DNA from: Cacajao melanocephalus
Lineage: Eukaryota > Chordata > Mammalia > Primates > Pitheciidae
Direction: 5' to 3'
Assembly (NCBI GenBank): GCA_963573385.1
Contig: CAUYLG010026798.1
Span: 1 to 64,000 of the forward strand
DNA length: 64,000 bases
Within the stretch, counting starts at the first letter, position 1. Each line of letters opens with the position of its first letter. Shown here piece after piece: positions 1 through 12,440 of the stretch. Position numbers and translations under genes: made by a program. The notes under the pieces are model-generated. The model saw only the letters and a program-made list of their open reading frames with translations, searched no databases and was not told the DNA's origin.

Positions 1-126
1 ACAAAGTAAGTGCAGGGCCCCTTAGTATGCCCCAGTAGTGTTCCCATTGATACCCTAATAGCCCTATTTCTATTCCCCATCCTTCCCCAGGACAGCTCCC
101 AAAAAAATTCTGGTCTCCACTTCATT

Positions 127-835
127 AGAATGGTAATCATTAAAAAAAATCTGGAGACAACAGATGCTGGAGAGCATGTGGAGAAATAGGAACACTTTTA
201 CACTGCTGGTGGGAGTGTAAATTAGTTCAACTGTTGTGGAAGACAGTGTGACGTTTCCTTGAGGACCTAGAAATAGAAATTCCATTTGACCCAGCAATCC
301 CATTATGGGGTATATATCCAAAGGATTATAAATCATTCTATTATAAAGACACACGCACACGTATGTTCATTGCAGCACTGTTTACAATAGCAAAGACCTG
401 GAACCAACCCAAATGCCAATTGATGATAGACTAGACAAGGAAAATGTGGCACATACACACCATGGAATACTATGCAGCCATAAAAAATGATGAGTTTGTG
501 TCCTTTGTAGGGACATGGATGAATCTGGAAACCATCATTCTCAGCAAACTGACACAAGAACACAAAATCAAACACCACTTGTTCTCACTCATAGGTGGGT
601 GTTGAACAATAAGAACACATGGACATAGGGAGGGGAGCATCGCACACTGGGGTCTGTTGGTGGGGGACTGGGGAGGGGCAGCAGTGGGTAGGGAGTTGGG
701 GAGGGATAACATAGGGAGAAATGCCAGATATAGATGATGGGGGGATGGAGGCAGCAAACCACATTGCCATGTATGTACCTATGCAACAATCCTGCATGTT
801 CTGCACATGTACCCCAGAACCTAAAGTGCAATAAA
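127..835 (+). mobile_element. LINE-1 3' end, young primate type (L1P/L1PA-like), 5'-truncated
   Basis: The sequence follows the C-terminal part of L1 ORF2 and then the short 3' UTR. The ORF2 reading frame ends in a conserved Ser-Leu-Ile-Gly-Gly-Cys-stop context at about 585-605. A G-rich 3' UTR follows, then the typical end (CCTAAAGTGCAATAAAAAAA) and an A/TA-rich tail. The element is truncated at its 5' end, so only the last ~0.7 kb is present. It lacks the reverse transcriptase core and cannot be active. Similarity to the recalled L1PA consensus is high, so it is the youngest L1 in the window. Confidence 0.93.
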
Positions 836-858
836 AAAAATATATATATATATATAAA
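836..858. repeat. A-rich/(TA)n tail of the L1
   Basis: An A-run followed by about nine TA dinucleotides sits directly at the L1 3' end. It is best explained as the decayed poly(A) tail. Confidence 0.85.
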
Positions 859-860
859 AG

Positions 861-1715
861 AAGTATTCAATTAATTCAGGAGAAAGCATAAGAAGTGAAA
901 ACAAATAGATGGCACAAGTAAAAAAATAAAATAAAAATAAAAAAAGATAGGTTTATTCCTAAGAACATAAACAATCATATTAAATGTAAATTATCTAAAC
1001 ACCTCCACTAAAAGGCAGAAATGGGTAGTTGGGTAAAAAAAAAGCAAGTCCCAGCTATATATTGTGTAAAAAAAAATGCACTTCAAATATAAAGACGCAC
1101 TTAGGTTAAAAGTAAAAGGAAGAAAAAGAAAACTAAGAAAAATAAAGTTGACATTTCTATATTACTATCAGATGAAGTAGATGTCAAGTTACCATGGATA
1201 GAGTCATTTTCTGATGATAAAAATGTCAGTGCATTAAGAAGTCACAGCAATTCTAAATGTTTATGCAACTAGCATAGCTCAAAAATACAGAAAGCACAAA
1301 CTTACAGTACTTCAAGGAGAAGTAAACAAATATACAAATATGGTTGAAATTTCAACATCGATCTCTTAATCATTCATGGAACAACTAGTACCAGTTAACC
1401 CAAGAGATGTTTCTAGAACACTTCATCTAACAACAGCACAATGCAGATGCCTTCTTGGTGTACCTGGGGCAGTTACCAAGAGAGACTGGAGTCTGGGTCA
1501 GATGAGTAGCAATAAACTTAAAAAGACTCACATGATACAAAGCACATTCTCTCACTACAATGGAGTCAAATTGTAATCAGTAACAGGTGGGCCTCTGGAA
1601 AAATCTCCAGCTGTTTGGGAATGGAATAACGTGCTTTTAAACAACCCACAGACCAGGGAGGAGGTCAGCAGGGCACTCAGGAAGTGTTTCAGATCGAGTG
1701 AAGGAGGAGCCACCA
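861..1715 (+). mobile_element. Old LINE-1 fragment (L1M class), endonuclease to early-RT part of ORF2
   Basis: Despite strong divergence, blocks follow the order of old L1 ORF2: the region around 1000-1110 (CCCAGCTATATATTGT, then CTTCAAATATAAAGACGCAC), then 1140-1340, then 1376-1715 (AACAACAGCACAATGCAGATGCCTTC, shown here only by position 1430-1455, and ATGGAGTCAAATTGTAATCAG at 1559-1579). The frame is broken by many stops and indels. A 66-codon open stretch at 1376-1576 is a remnant of ORF2, not a gene. Subfamily is not assigned. Confidence 0.8.
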
Positions 1716-1734
1716 CAAGCAGGTACAGGAAGCT

Positions 1735-1835
1735 TGGATGTGGCTGTTATCTGGGTTGTGGCAATGACTTCATGTGAGCACAGCATTGGCCAAAGGTGTG
1801 CTGCCTCTTGTAGGTCAATTGCACCTTAATCACGC
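1735..1835 (+). mobile_element. Possible old LINE-1 3' UTR remnant
   Basis: Wording such as GGCTGTTATCTGGGTTGTGG and the downstream TGTAGGTCAATTGCACCTTA resembles the last ~100 bp of L1MC/L1ME-type 3' UTRs. It may be the distal end of the same old insertion, with the middle deleted. The match is short and diverged. Confidence 0.4.
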
Positions 1836-1840
1836 AGCTG

Positions 1841-3511
1841 GGTGTGCGTGCATGTATGTGCATGACTTCTTCAGAAGTCTCTTATCCATGGACCCTATTT
1901 TCTCCCCTTTCATCCCAGGAGTCTTGTGTGACTTCTGTTTCCTTTCCCCTAATTCCTTTCAGGACCCTCTATACTAGCACATCAGACAGCTCCATAAAGG
2001 CTCCTGGAGCAGAAATTAGAGACGCTCATCCGGAGAGGATTCCCAGAGGAGAAGCCGAAGAGAACACACGTGAAACCTTATGCAGATCCTGGAGAGTCAG
2101 GACCTTACGGGAAGAAATTCAAGGTATTCCTTTAAAGGAGGGGACGCGGTGAGGCTCACCCTCAGTGTTTTGTGCAAAGTAGTTCCCCCAAGATTGAAAT
2201 ATAGGCAGTAACTCCAGGTCCAATTTAATCTCTATTAGGCACTCAATGGCTAAATTAGGGACTTTACGGATACCTAATTTAGATAAACCCTTAACTATTA
2301 ACCTCCAATAATGTCATCATTTCACTGAGTAGAAAAGAAAACATCTGGGTGAGTTCAATTAGCCAAGGGCGTGGAGGAGAGGCCGGCATCGCGCCTCTGC
2401 ATGCTAATTGCGTCTCGCTGACCCTGACGGAGGTGCCGGCTGGCTGGAAGGAGGCTGTGGCCTGCGTGACGCTTGAAAGTGGCCGCCCTGCCCTACTGGG
2501 GAGAGCTTCCTGAGAGTGTCCACACCTCGAGCACAGGTGCAAGGGACCCCCACGCTCCCTTCCAGAGGGAGGAATTCCTTCTGCACGGCCCTGGTCTTCA
2601 GTTACAAGCCTGCTTCTTTTCCTGCCCTTTGAAAATGGGGACAACTCATTTTATGCAATTGCTGTCCCTTATGTAAAAGACATTCACAGTCTTTGGAAAA
2701 TCATTGTGGAGGTGCCTGTCCACTTCCTTTCCTGCGGCCAGAAGGGTGCCGTTTTCGTTAGCTGCTGTGGCTGCACTTTGGTTGCTGTAGGAGGGACCTG
2801 GAGCCGCCCCTGCCTCCTGCTCTCACCGCTCAGGCGGTGATTCAGCACCCAGCACCGGACTCTCACACTGATGCCTCCTGCACCTGTAAATGCCTCCCTC
2901 ACCCTTCTGGATCTGTCACTCATTATGCTCAAACCTACGGTTTGCCAGCTTCTTTTTTTGGGAACGTCTGGTTCTTCCCCAGGGGAAACTGATCACAGAG
3001 GGGACTGAAGAAGAATAGGCTGTATAAAGCCATGTGACCAAGATTGGGTACAGGTGGATTATTCTAGAGGTCACAGCAGGAACATGGGTGAGTGGTGAGG
3101 AAGGGAGGTGAGGGGAGACGGAAGTCCCGGCATGCAGGGGGCCCCTGGGGCTTTGGGGGCTGCACAGAGCACGTCTCAGCGTTGTTCCAGCCCAAAGACC
3201 CAGGATTTGGGCTGTTATCTGCCACCCAACCCTCCACAGGCTGGAGGCTGCTGCTGAGGGGTGGGAAAGTAGTGACTTTTGGGTGCCTTCACTGGCCCTC
3301 ACCATGGCCAGGCAGAGCACATGGTCAGACACGCTGGCCTGGGGCTCCTGGGCACAGGCATGGCAGCCTTGAGAAAAGCAGAGGGAGCTGAACGTGTCTG
3401 CTGTGTGCAAGCCAGAGACACACAGCGATTTGTGTGAGGTCTCAGTGGGGCTGGGTCGGGCCTGAGAATCTGCATTCCCTGCCTCCCCATGGAAAAACCA
3501 AGTAAATAGTG
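1841..3511. other. Unique sequence without recognised repeat; candidate exon and small CpG patch
   Basis: No transposon recognised. A strong polypyrimidine tract plus AG at about 1938-1962 and a GT at 2124 bracket a 161-nt segment that stays open in one frame. A CpG-dense patch (about ten CpGs in ~108 bp) lies at 2368-2475. The rest is ordinary GC-balanced sequence with only short chance frames. Confidence 0.5.
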
Positions 3512-3841
3512 AGCTCTTCCCTTTGTTGATTGTGCCCTTTGATGCTCAAGAGATTTTTAATGCAATGATGTCCAATTTCTGTCTTTTGTTTCTTGAGTTT
3601 TTGGTGTCACATCCAAAAAATTCATTGCCAAATCCAATGTCATGATGCTTCCCCATATTTTCTTCTAAGAAAGAGTTTTAGCTCTTACATTTAGCTCTTC
3701 GATCCATGCTGAACTGGTTTTTGTGTGTGGTGTAATGTAGGGGTTATCTTTGTTCCTTTCGACGTGAATATCCAGGTTTCCCAGCACTGTTTGTGGAGAA
3801 CACTGTCCTCTCTCCACTCAATGGCCTCGGTACCCTTTTCA
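3512..3841 (-). mobile_element. LINE-1 (L1MA/L1MB-like) ORF2 segment, inverted 5' part of a twin-priming insertion
   Basis: Read on the minus strand, this matches the ORF2 C-terminal region just upstream of the segment found in plus orientation at 3842. The two meet at 3841/3842 with almost no consensus sequence lost. That is the arrangement expected of twin-primed L1 integration, so both parts are one insertion. Confidence 0.88.
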
Positions 3842-4262
3842 AAAAGACAACCCACAGAATGGGAGAAAATACTTGCAAATCACAGATCTGTTGAGAATTG
3901 ATTTCTAGACTATATTAAAAATTCCTGCTACTGAACACACACAAAACAAAAAATCTAATTAAAAAATAGGCACAGGACTTGAACAGACATTTCTCTAAAG
4001 AAGAATGGCCAGTACGCACATGGAAAGAAGCTCAGCATCACTCATCATTAAGGAAATGCAAACCAAAGCTACGAGATACCGCCTCATCCCCATGGGAATG
4101 GCTTACTGCAAGGGTTAGTGAGAATGTGAGAAAAAGTGGAAACTGTCCACTGCTGGGGGGAATGTAAAATGGTGCAGCTGCTCCAGAAAATGGTATGACT
4201 GTTTCCAAAAAATTAAAAACAAAATTGCCACATAATCAGCAATTCTACCTCTAGTTATATAG
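3842..4262 (+). mobile_element. LINE-1 (L1MA/L1MB-like) ORF2 C-terminal segment
   Basis: Begins with the CCCACAGAATGGGAGAAAAT motif and runs through the usual ORF2 C-terminal order (3979-4260). The frame is damaged. It is interrupted at 4263 by an LTR and resumes at 4628. Confidence 0.9.
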
Positions 4263-4627
4263 TGTATTGCTCTGTTCTCATGCTGCTAATAAAGACATAC
4301 CTGAGATGGGGTAATTTATAAAAATAAGAGGTTTAATGGACTCCCAGTTCCACATGGCTGAGGAGGCCTCACAATCACGGTGAAAGGTGAATGAGGAGGA
4401 AAGTCACGTCTTACATGGCAGGAAGTAAGAGAGTGTGTGCGGGGAACTTCCCTTTATTAAACCATCAGATCTCATGAGACTTATTCTCTATCACAAGAAC
4501 AGCGTGGGAAAGACCTTCCTCTGTGATTCAATTACCTCCCACCAGGCCCCTCCCATGACACATGGGGATTATGGGAGCTACAATTAAAGATGAGATATGG
4601 GTGGGGACACAGAGCCAAACCATAGCA
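4263..4627 (-). mobile_element. Solo LTR, ERVL-MaLR, MST/THE1 type
   Basis: On the minus strand the order is the usual MST/THE1 one: a TATGGTTTGGCTCTGTGTCC-like start, the GGAGGTAATTGAATCA block, the AGTCTCATGAGATCTGATGG block, and the distal part ending at the TGTATTG-side edge of the plus strand. About 365 bp with TG...CA ends. It is inserted in the L1, which continues on both sides, so it is younger than that L1. No internal retroviral sequence is present. A target duplication is not clear. Confidence 0.9.
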
Positions 4628-5150
4628 TAGACCCAATGGAATTGGAAGCAGGGACTTGAAGAGAATTCATACATCCATGATAATGGCAGCACAATTTATG
4701 ACGCACAAAATTTGGAAGCATCTATCCATCTACACGGATGAATGTGTAAAGAAAATGTGAAATATTCACTATTCAGCCTGAAGAGGAAGAACATTCTGAC
4801 ACATGCTACAACATGGGTGAACCATAGGGACCGTTTGCAATGAAAAACAAGCCAGTCACAAAAGGACAAACAATGTATAATGCCCCCTGCATGAGGTCCC
4901 TAGAGTCCTCACACCCGCAGACAGAAAGTAGAGGGTGGTTGCTGGGGCCGGGAAGGGTAACAGGTTTAGTGTTTATGGGGACAGAGTTTCGGTTCCGGAA
5001 GACAAAACTTTCTGTAGATGGATGGTGGTGATTGCTGCACAACCATGTGAATGTATTTAATGCCACTGAACTATACACTCAAAAATGGATCAGAGGGTAA
5101 ATTCTGTATTATATATATTTTGCCACAATTAAGAAAAAAAAAAAAGAAAA
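4628..5150 (+). mobile_element. LINE-1 (L1MA/L1MB-like) 3' UTR and poly(A)
   Basis: Continuation of the interrupted L1. Recognisable blocks include GACACATGCTACAACATGGG (about 4798-4817), AGCCAGTCACAAAAGGACAA (about 4850) and the final GAACTATACACTCAAAAATGG region, ending in an A-rich tail at about 5131-5150. Confidence 0.9.
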
Positions 5151-6360
<1,210 letters not shown>

Positions 6361-6368
6361 CTGCAGAC

Positions 6369-7334
6369 ATAATTTTTATAGGGAAGAACTGACCAAAAAA
6401 AAGAAATTTTTATATATAGAAACTATTCCCCCTTTCTGTTTCTCACCTATCACCACACAAATATGTCTTACATAAATGAAAGAATGCAAGCAAAATAACA
6501 CATGATATTAAATAAAAGGACTTCCTTTTTCTTTAATGTATGTCACTTAAAGGATTGTGCTAGTTTATAACTCAGTGAACTCATGCGTAAGAGTGGTTGA
6601 AAAGTTTCACTTACAATAGCACATTCAGAATAAATCATATGGTTATAATTATTTGTATGCTTTTCCAGGCACATTAACTGAGCTAAACTAAATATATCAC
6701 TTCATGCATAATTAAAGATTTAAGATCAATGAAACTTATACTCTTTATCGAATTTCACCTAGGGACTTGTGAGGGAGAAAGCTTAGAAAACTTTTTAGAC
6801 GTTATCTGCTAGTGAGGATGGAAACCACTGTAATTCCTTGTCTCTGTGTTAAACAATTCTGGGACCAGCAAAACGAACTTTCCTGTTTTCTCCAGGAAAT
6901 ACCTGCCCCTGAGAGCTAAGCCTGGGGACCAATCGACCAGTTCACTTCCTTCTCAACAGCAGCAGCGGCTCCTGGAGGCTCCTGCCCAGAGGATATCTGC
7001 CCTTCCTACCAACCCACAGTTTCCTCATAAACTCTGCCCTGCACAAGCCAGTTCTCTCGGCTCTTGTGCCTCCCGTCCCAGGCCCAAAACACGTATAAAC
7101 ACCACACCCTATTTTTCTGCCTTTAGCTCCGGCCAGGCTGCAACCCTCACCTCACTGCAGGGGTCTCCTGAAGGCAGCTTTGTTGGGGACTTGACAGTTG
7201 ATGCAGTTAATCATCAAGATGTGCTCGAGAGGCTGGGGAGTGGTCAGAGGGATCACTTGTAGCTCCTCTTGCCCTTTCCCTTTCAACATATTAACAATTG
7301 AGACTTCTTTAAGAAAACAGGATCTTCTGACTGA
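6369..7334. other. Unique sequence between two Alus
   Basis: AT-rich to about 6840, then more GC-balanced. A 138-codon open frame runs 6846-7262, but it is serine/proline/glutamine-rich, has no recognisable domain and no visible splice context. I do not call it a gene. Confidence 0.5.
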
Positions 7335-7638
<304 letters not shown>

Positions 7639-7656
7639 GAAAGATCAATTTCTTTT

Positions 7657-9516
7657 CTTGGAAAGAGATGACATGGCATGATCTCCTGGGACAGGTTTTC
7701 ATTCTAAACACCACATTTTGCCTGAACAAAATAAAACCACTCGAAACTACAAAGGAAATCTTCAGAGAACAATTTTCTGGGCAACTGGAATGGGAAATAA
7801 ATTTAGATGTAAGGCTCAGCTTGCTGCAGTGATGACCACAACGGCTGGCCAAGGCAGTGGACACGACCATTGAGACACAGACAGGGTTTACCTCTAACCC
7901 TGATTCTAGGAGGGTTCCAAGTTGGCTGGGACAAGACATCCTAGCTTTAAGGCGGCTTCTCACGTCGGGGTGTGTCTTTGTCTTCTGATGCTTCCCAGCC
8001 AGGCTTCTCCCAGCTGTGGGTGGAAGGCGCACCCCATTCATCCACACGCATGAAAGCATCTTGCTGTAGCTTAGGACTCTCTGCTATGCCTCTGGGAAAG
8101 AAAATGGAATCTCGGGACCCCACACTCACTCTGCCAAAGAGAAAGTTACGCTTCAGAGTGGAGCCCTGCGATTCCGCTTTCCTTTTGTTCCTGAACTTGG
8201 AGCTGCAATTTCACAGCCTCATCCCTGAGCCAGGTTCCCACAGTGACAGAGGCCACATAGCTCCCCGACGGCTTCCCTCACAAACTGCTCATGAGGAAAC
8301 TCCTGGTGAGACCCTAGACCTTTCAGGATAGATACCCCTGTATCTAGCCCTAAAACCAAGTTCTATGGAATCTCACCCTGGCAATGTCAATGACCAGCTC
8401 ATCTTAACAGGTACAGGACAAAGACCCGACCAAAAACCATCCCTCCACGAACCCGAGACAAATGCATCATTGACCTTTTCCTGCACCCCTTATGTTTGCA
8501 CATAACATGTAGATTCGCTGAGCACGATCAGAGCCTCCAAGAACGTGACCGTTTGCCTCACTGCCGACCCACCCTCCTTCTTTCTCTCCTGCTCTCTCTT
8601 TCCCCTTTAAATAAACACTCTGGAGAAGGCACAAGTGATGGACGTTCATGTGACTTTTGGTTCTTTTTACACACTCAGGCCAAACAAAGCTCTCTTAATG
8701 GAGACGCCTGCCGCAGTCACTGTGGTGAACCCCTCTCTAGGCACGTGTCCATCTGTCTGAATCTCTGCAGGTCTCTGTAGGAAGAACAGTGTGCACCCAC
8801 ATTTAAATTTCTTGCAGGTACTTCCCATCTGCAAAACAGGATCCTCTGAAACCTGCACTTGCAGTGCACAGATACACTCAGATGAGAAAAGTAGTCAACT
8901 GAATTAACATCCTTAAAATCAGTACCTGCTGCATGCCAGGGACGGCAGCAGAAGAAATCATTTCAGCAACAATGGGACACTTCAAACCTCCAAAAGAAGC
9001 GCCATATCAATGACATCAAGGCAAATGCCCCCAGGTCAAATTATTTCTGTGTCAGAGTTGCTCATTACAGCTCTGGCTCTGGCAGGTCATATTCTATTTA
9101 GGATAACTTGTCCTATTGTCTTTATAAGAACACGTGTGCTTGTCAGGCCTGCAGTCCTGATGTTTGGTTCAGAAAATATGGTCACTGTAATTATAGCTCT
9201 TCCCGGGTGAGGAAATGAGAATCCGACTCGTAATCCTTTTATCATTGACTTGGATGATTTATTTCTCGCCAAATAAGAATGGAGAAATTTCAAGGGCAAT
9301 TTATCTAATTCTTTCCCTGTGCATAATTTTTTTAAAAGAAATTTGCCCTGATCAGAAAAAGCACATTTTCCAGAGGGATTCTTTAATGATATTGATCTCT
9401 TGTGCATTACCTGGCCTCAGATAGACCTTAAATAATTGTCCCAATTAATCTACCAGGTGAGTTTCTTAATCGTTTTTTTTTCTCGAAGCATCATAGATGA
9501 TTTTAAAGTTATTTTT
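7657..9516. other. Unique sequence; a weak LTR-like stretch at about 8290-8690
   Basis: No firm repeat call. The stretch around 8290-8690 has a retroviral-LTR flavour: C-rich middle, CCCCTTTAAATAAACACTC with a polyadenylation-like hexamer near 8606. I cannot match it to a family. Open frames at 7598-8059 and 7972-8331 lack any family resemblance. Confidence 0.4.
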
Positions 9517-9807
9517 AGTCCAGGTGCAGTGGCTCATGCCTGAAATCCCAGCACTCTGAGAGGCTGAGGTGAGCAGATCACTTGAGACCAGGAGTTCAAG
9601 ACCAGCCTAGCCAACATGGTGAAACCCCATCTCTACTAAAAATATTAAAAAATTAGCTGGATGTGGTAGCATGCACCTGTAGTTTCAGCTACTGGGGAGG
9701 CTGAGGCAGGAGAATAGCTGGAACCAGGGAGATGGAGGTTGCACTAAGCTGAGATCACACTACTGCACTCAAGCCTGGATGACAGAGAATCAATCTCAAG
9801 GACAAAA
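9517..9807 (+). mobile_element. Alu, old and diverged (AluS/J)
   Basis: Plus-strand Alu with both monomers. It starts near GTCCAGGTGCAGTGGCTCAT and ends in a short A-run at 9803-9809. Its many substitutions indicate age. Confidence 0.95.
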
Positions 9808-10258
9808 AAAGTTGTTTTAATAATTACTTTGCTATCAGGTTTCTATTTTCCCAAGCAAAATGATCTCAGTGTTTGTTCAGCTTCTCTGCCCCTCTTGGTA
9901 GGATATAACCATTCTCCCCACATCTGCACTTCCCACTTCCTACCACCCCCCATCCCCCTGAGCACCCAGCAGCAACCCTCGGCTCAGGGCTCTGCCAGCT
10001 CAGCTGTTGAAGTCCTTACGTCACCTGTGCGTGTGTTCTCTTGGCCAGGTGTTTCCAGCAAGCCTTTTAATGAAAGAGAGCTTCAAGGGGAGAGACAAAA
10101 ATAGTGGCAAAATGCAAATTATTACAGCCTGTGACAGAAGTTACTCTGCCCAAGCTTCTGCCTACTGCCAGGGCTGTGTCCTAACTGAGGAGAGCTAGGC
10201 AATGATGGTGACTTGCGGAATGTGATGAGGTTGGAGCCTTGAGAGTTGCCCAGTTAGG
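9808..10258. other. Unique sequence
   Basis: C-rich non-repetitive sequence with no recognised element. Confidence 0.5.
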
Positions 10259-10655
10259 GCGTGTGCATGTGTGTATGTCAGTGAATGTGGTGTGCATGTG
10301 TGTAACGTGCATGAGTGTATGCATGCATGTGTGTATGTGTGCATGTGGATGAGTGCATATGTGCTTGTGTGTAGTGTGCATGAGTGTATGTGTGTGTGTG
10401 TGTGTGTGCAGGTGTGTATATGCATGAGTGTATATGTGCATGTCTGTGGTGTGCATGAGTGTATGTGTGCATGTATGTGTGCAAGTGTGTATATGCATGA
10501 GTGTATATCTGGATGTGTGTGGTGTGCATGAGTATATGCATGCATGTGTGTATATGTGCAGGTGTGTATATGCATGAGTGCATATGTGCATGTGTGTGGT
10601 GTGCATCAGTGTAGTGTGCATGTGAGTATGTGTATGAGTGTATGCATATGCATTT
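10259..10655. repeat. TG-rich minisatellite with ~70-77 bp higher-order unit
   Basis: Alternating purine/pyrimidine sequence built from GTGTGCATGAGTGTAT-type blocks. The landmark GTGTGTATATGCATGAGTG recurs at about 10412, 10485 and 10562 (spacing ~73 and ~77 bp). An earlier, less exact copy lies ~70 bp upstream. The open frames here on both strands (Cys/Val or His/Thr runs) are repeat artefacts. Alternation over ~400 bp favours Z-DNA formation. Confidence 0.92.
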
Positions 10656-11349
10656 ATATACCATTGTGAAGGAAGTAACTGATAAATAAAAATGTTATTT
10701 AAAACAAAAAACAGCCTCGCAATGTGTCCTCCACTCCAGACACAGTAGGGAAAGTACATTTCTGGGGCTGGGTGAGGTGGGACGCAGCTGGTGGGGCAGG
10801 TGGGAGGAGGGTGTGTGTCGATTTAGGGAGGTCTGAGTGAGCTGAGCATCATAACCGGGGGTCACGGTGGGTTTATGGGCCACTGAGAGGGATGTGATCT
10901 CCACCCAGGGTGATAAGTGGGATTGGGGGCACAGTAGGGACAGGGGAAGTCAGCCGATGGGTGGTGTGTGGGTGCAGGCACTGTGAGGTTCCGTGGTGTT
11001 TCCTCTCTCGGGTGTTCACAGCATTTGGTGGAGGCCGTTATTCCAGCACTTGTCACACGGAATCCCCACATGTGCCCCTCACTGATGAAGCTGCCTCCCT
11101 CCTCCTCTGTGTCTCTGGTCCCTGCTCAGAAACCTCCGTGTGGCGTTGGTGAAGGGGAGCGTGTCCCGGTGAGCGACACGGATGCAGACATGGATGGAAG
11201 TGGCAGCAGGTTTGATGCCATCAGCTCTTCCGCAAAAGTGGTTAACCCAGGCTTAAGAAGCGTACATATTCATCTCAGTATGAGAATCCATTTACATCTA
11301 ACAAATAAAATGCCTTCCTTTTTTCTCATGTGTACAACAAACAAAAGTT
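10656..11349. other. Unique sequence
   Basis: G-rich, non-repetitive. A 135-codon open frame (10968-11375) has no recognisable domain. Confidence 0.5.
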
Positions 11350-11445
11350 CTATTTTATTTTTCATAATAGACTAAAACATGATTCTGTGTGAACTGAACT
11401 ATTTTGTTTTTCATAATAGACTGAAACATGATTCTGTGCTGCTGA
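11350..11445. repeat. Tandem duplication, 49-bp unit, 2 copies
   Basis: Two near-identical copies start at 11350 and 11399. Both contain TTTTTCATAATAGACT and AAACATGATTCTGTG. Only a few substitutions separate them, so the duplication is relatively recent. Confidence 0.9.
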
Positions 11446-12440
11446 AAGGATTTTTGGCACAAACCTAGCTTAAGATTCAACGTAAACAGTTTGGGCCTTA
11501 TTAAGAACTTGTGCTCTTTGAAATGTACTAAGAATGAAAAGAAAAGCCACAGACAGGGAGAAAATATTTGCAAATCACATAGCCAATGCTGAACCAGTAT
11601 CCAGAATATATAAAGCACTCTCAAAATTCAAAATTAAGAGGATAAATAACAACAAAAAATAGTGCAGGGATTCGAGCAGACACTTTGCTGAAGAAGAGGG
11701 ATGGGTGGCACAAGAACACAGAAGCAAGCCGGCAGCATCGTCATTAGGAAAGCGCCAGGCAAACCCTCCAGAGACGCCCGGACACACCTGCGAGAGTGGC
11801 TACAATTAAAACAACCACAGAGACTTGACGGCATGGAATGCTGACGAGGACGCGGAAGAGCCGGGACCATCACACGCATGTGCTGGGGGCAGTCACAGTG
11901 AGCAGTGCACTGGAGAAGAGGGTGGACACACACTCCCCCGAGGCCCTGGCGACACCAGCTCAGTTGCCTCCTGCAGGAAGCAGATGCTCACACTCCCTCC
12001 AAGACCTGCACGTGACTGCCCACACGGCCTGGTTCATCATCAGCCCGAACTGGAAACAGTGACATGTTTTCCTATCAGGGAGAATGGAGGAGTAAAAGCG
12101 GTTCCTCCTGGGGAGAAAGCATGACCTAGCCAAGCCCAGGAACAAGCTGCCGACAGCGGACTCAGACATGTCCTGCTTGGTGACAGGCAGCGGCTCGGAG
12201 GCACCTGAGGACTGCTCCGCTTATGTGTCCCTCTCAAAATGGCAAAGTGACAGGGGACAGGAGGCAGGTCTGTAGAGGCTGTGGTTGGAGCAGGAACGGG
12301 CCGCAGAGGGTGCGAGAGGGTTTTGGGCGGTGGAGCTATTTCACATTTGATGGTGCTTTTCCATCATATGTGCTTGTCAAACTCAGCACGGAGTACCAAA
12401 AAGAGTGAATTTTCCTGTGTGCTAACAATACATCAGTCAA
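11446..12440 (+). mobile_element. Old LINE-1 3' end (L1MC/L1MB-like)
   Basis: Old L1 ORF2 C-terminus and 3' UTR in plus orientation. Blocks in correct order include GGGAGAAAATATTTGCAAAT (11558), TATCCAGAATATATAAAG (11597), AACTGGAAACAGTGACATGT (about 12047) and a 3' UTR part ending near 12440 (GTCAAACTCAGCACGGAGTA-like). Numerous CpGs in 11750-12310 suggest local GC drift. All frames are broken. Confidence 0.8.

Noticed and set aside
2916..3410. 164-codon minus-strand frame in unique sequence
   Set aside because: No recognisable domain, no splice or start context, and low-complexity Ser/Pro composition. Consistent with chance in GC-balanced DNA.
8290..8690. Solo LTR call
   Set aside because: Has a polyadenylation-like hexamer and C-rich middle but no clear TG...CA ends, duplication or recalled family. 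Kept only as a note.
10181..10759. 192-codon minus-strand frame rich in His/Thr
   Set aside because: Translation of the TG/CA minisatellite. Overlapping frames on both strands are equally open.
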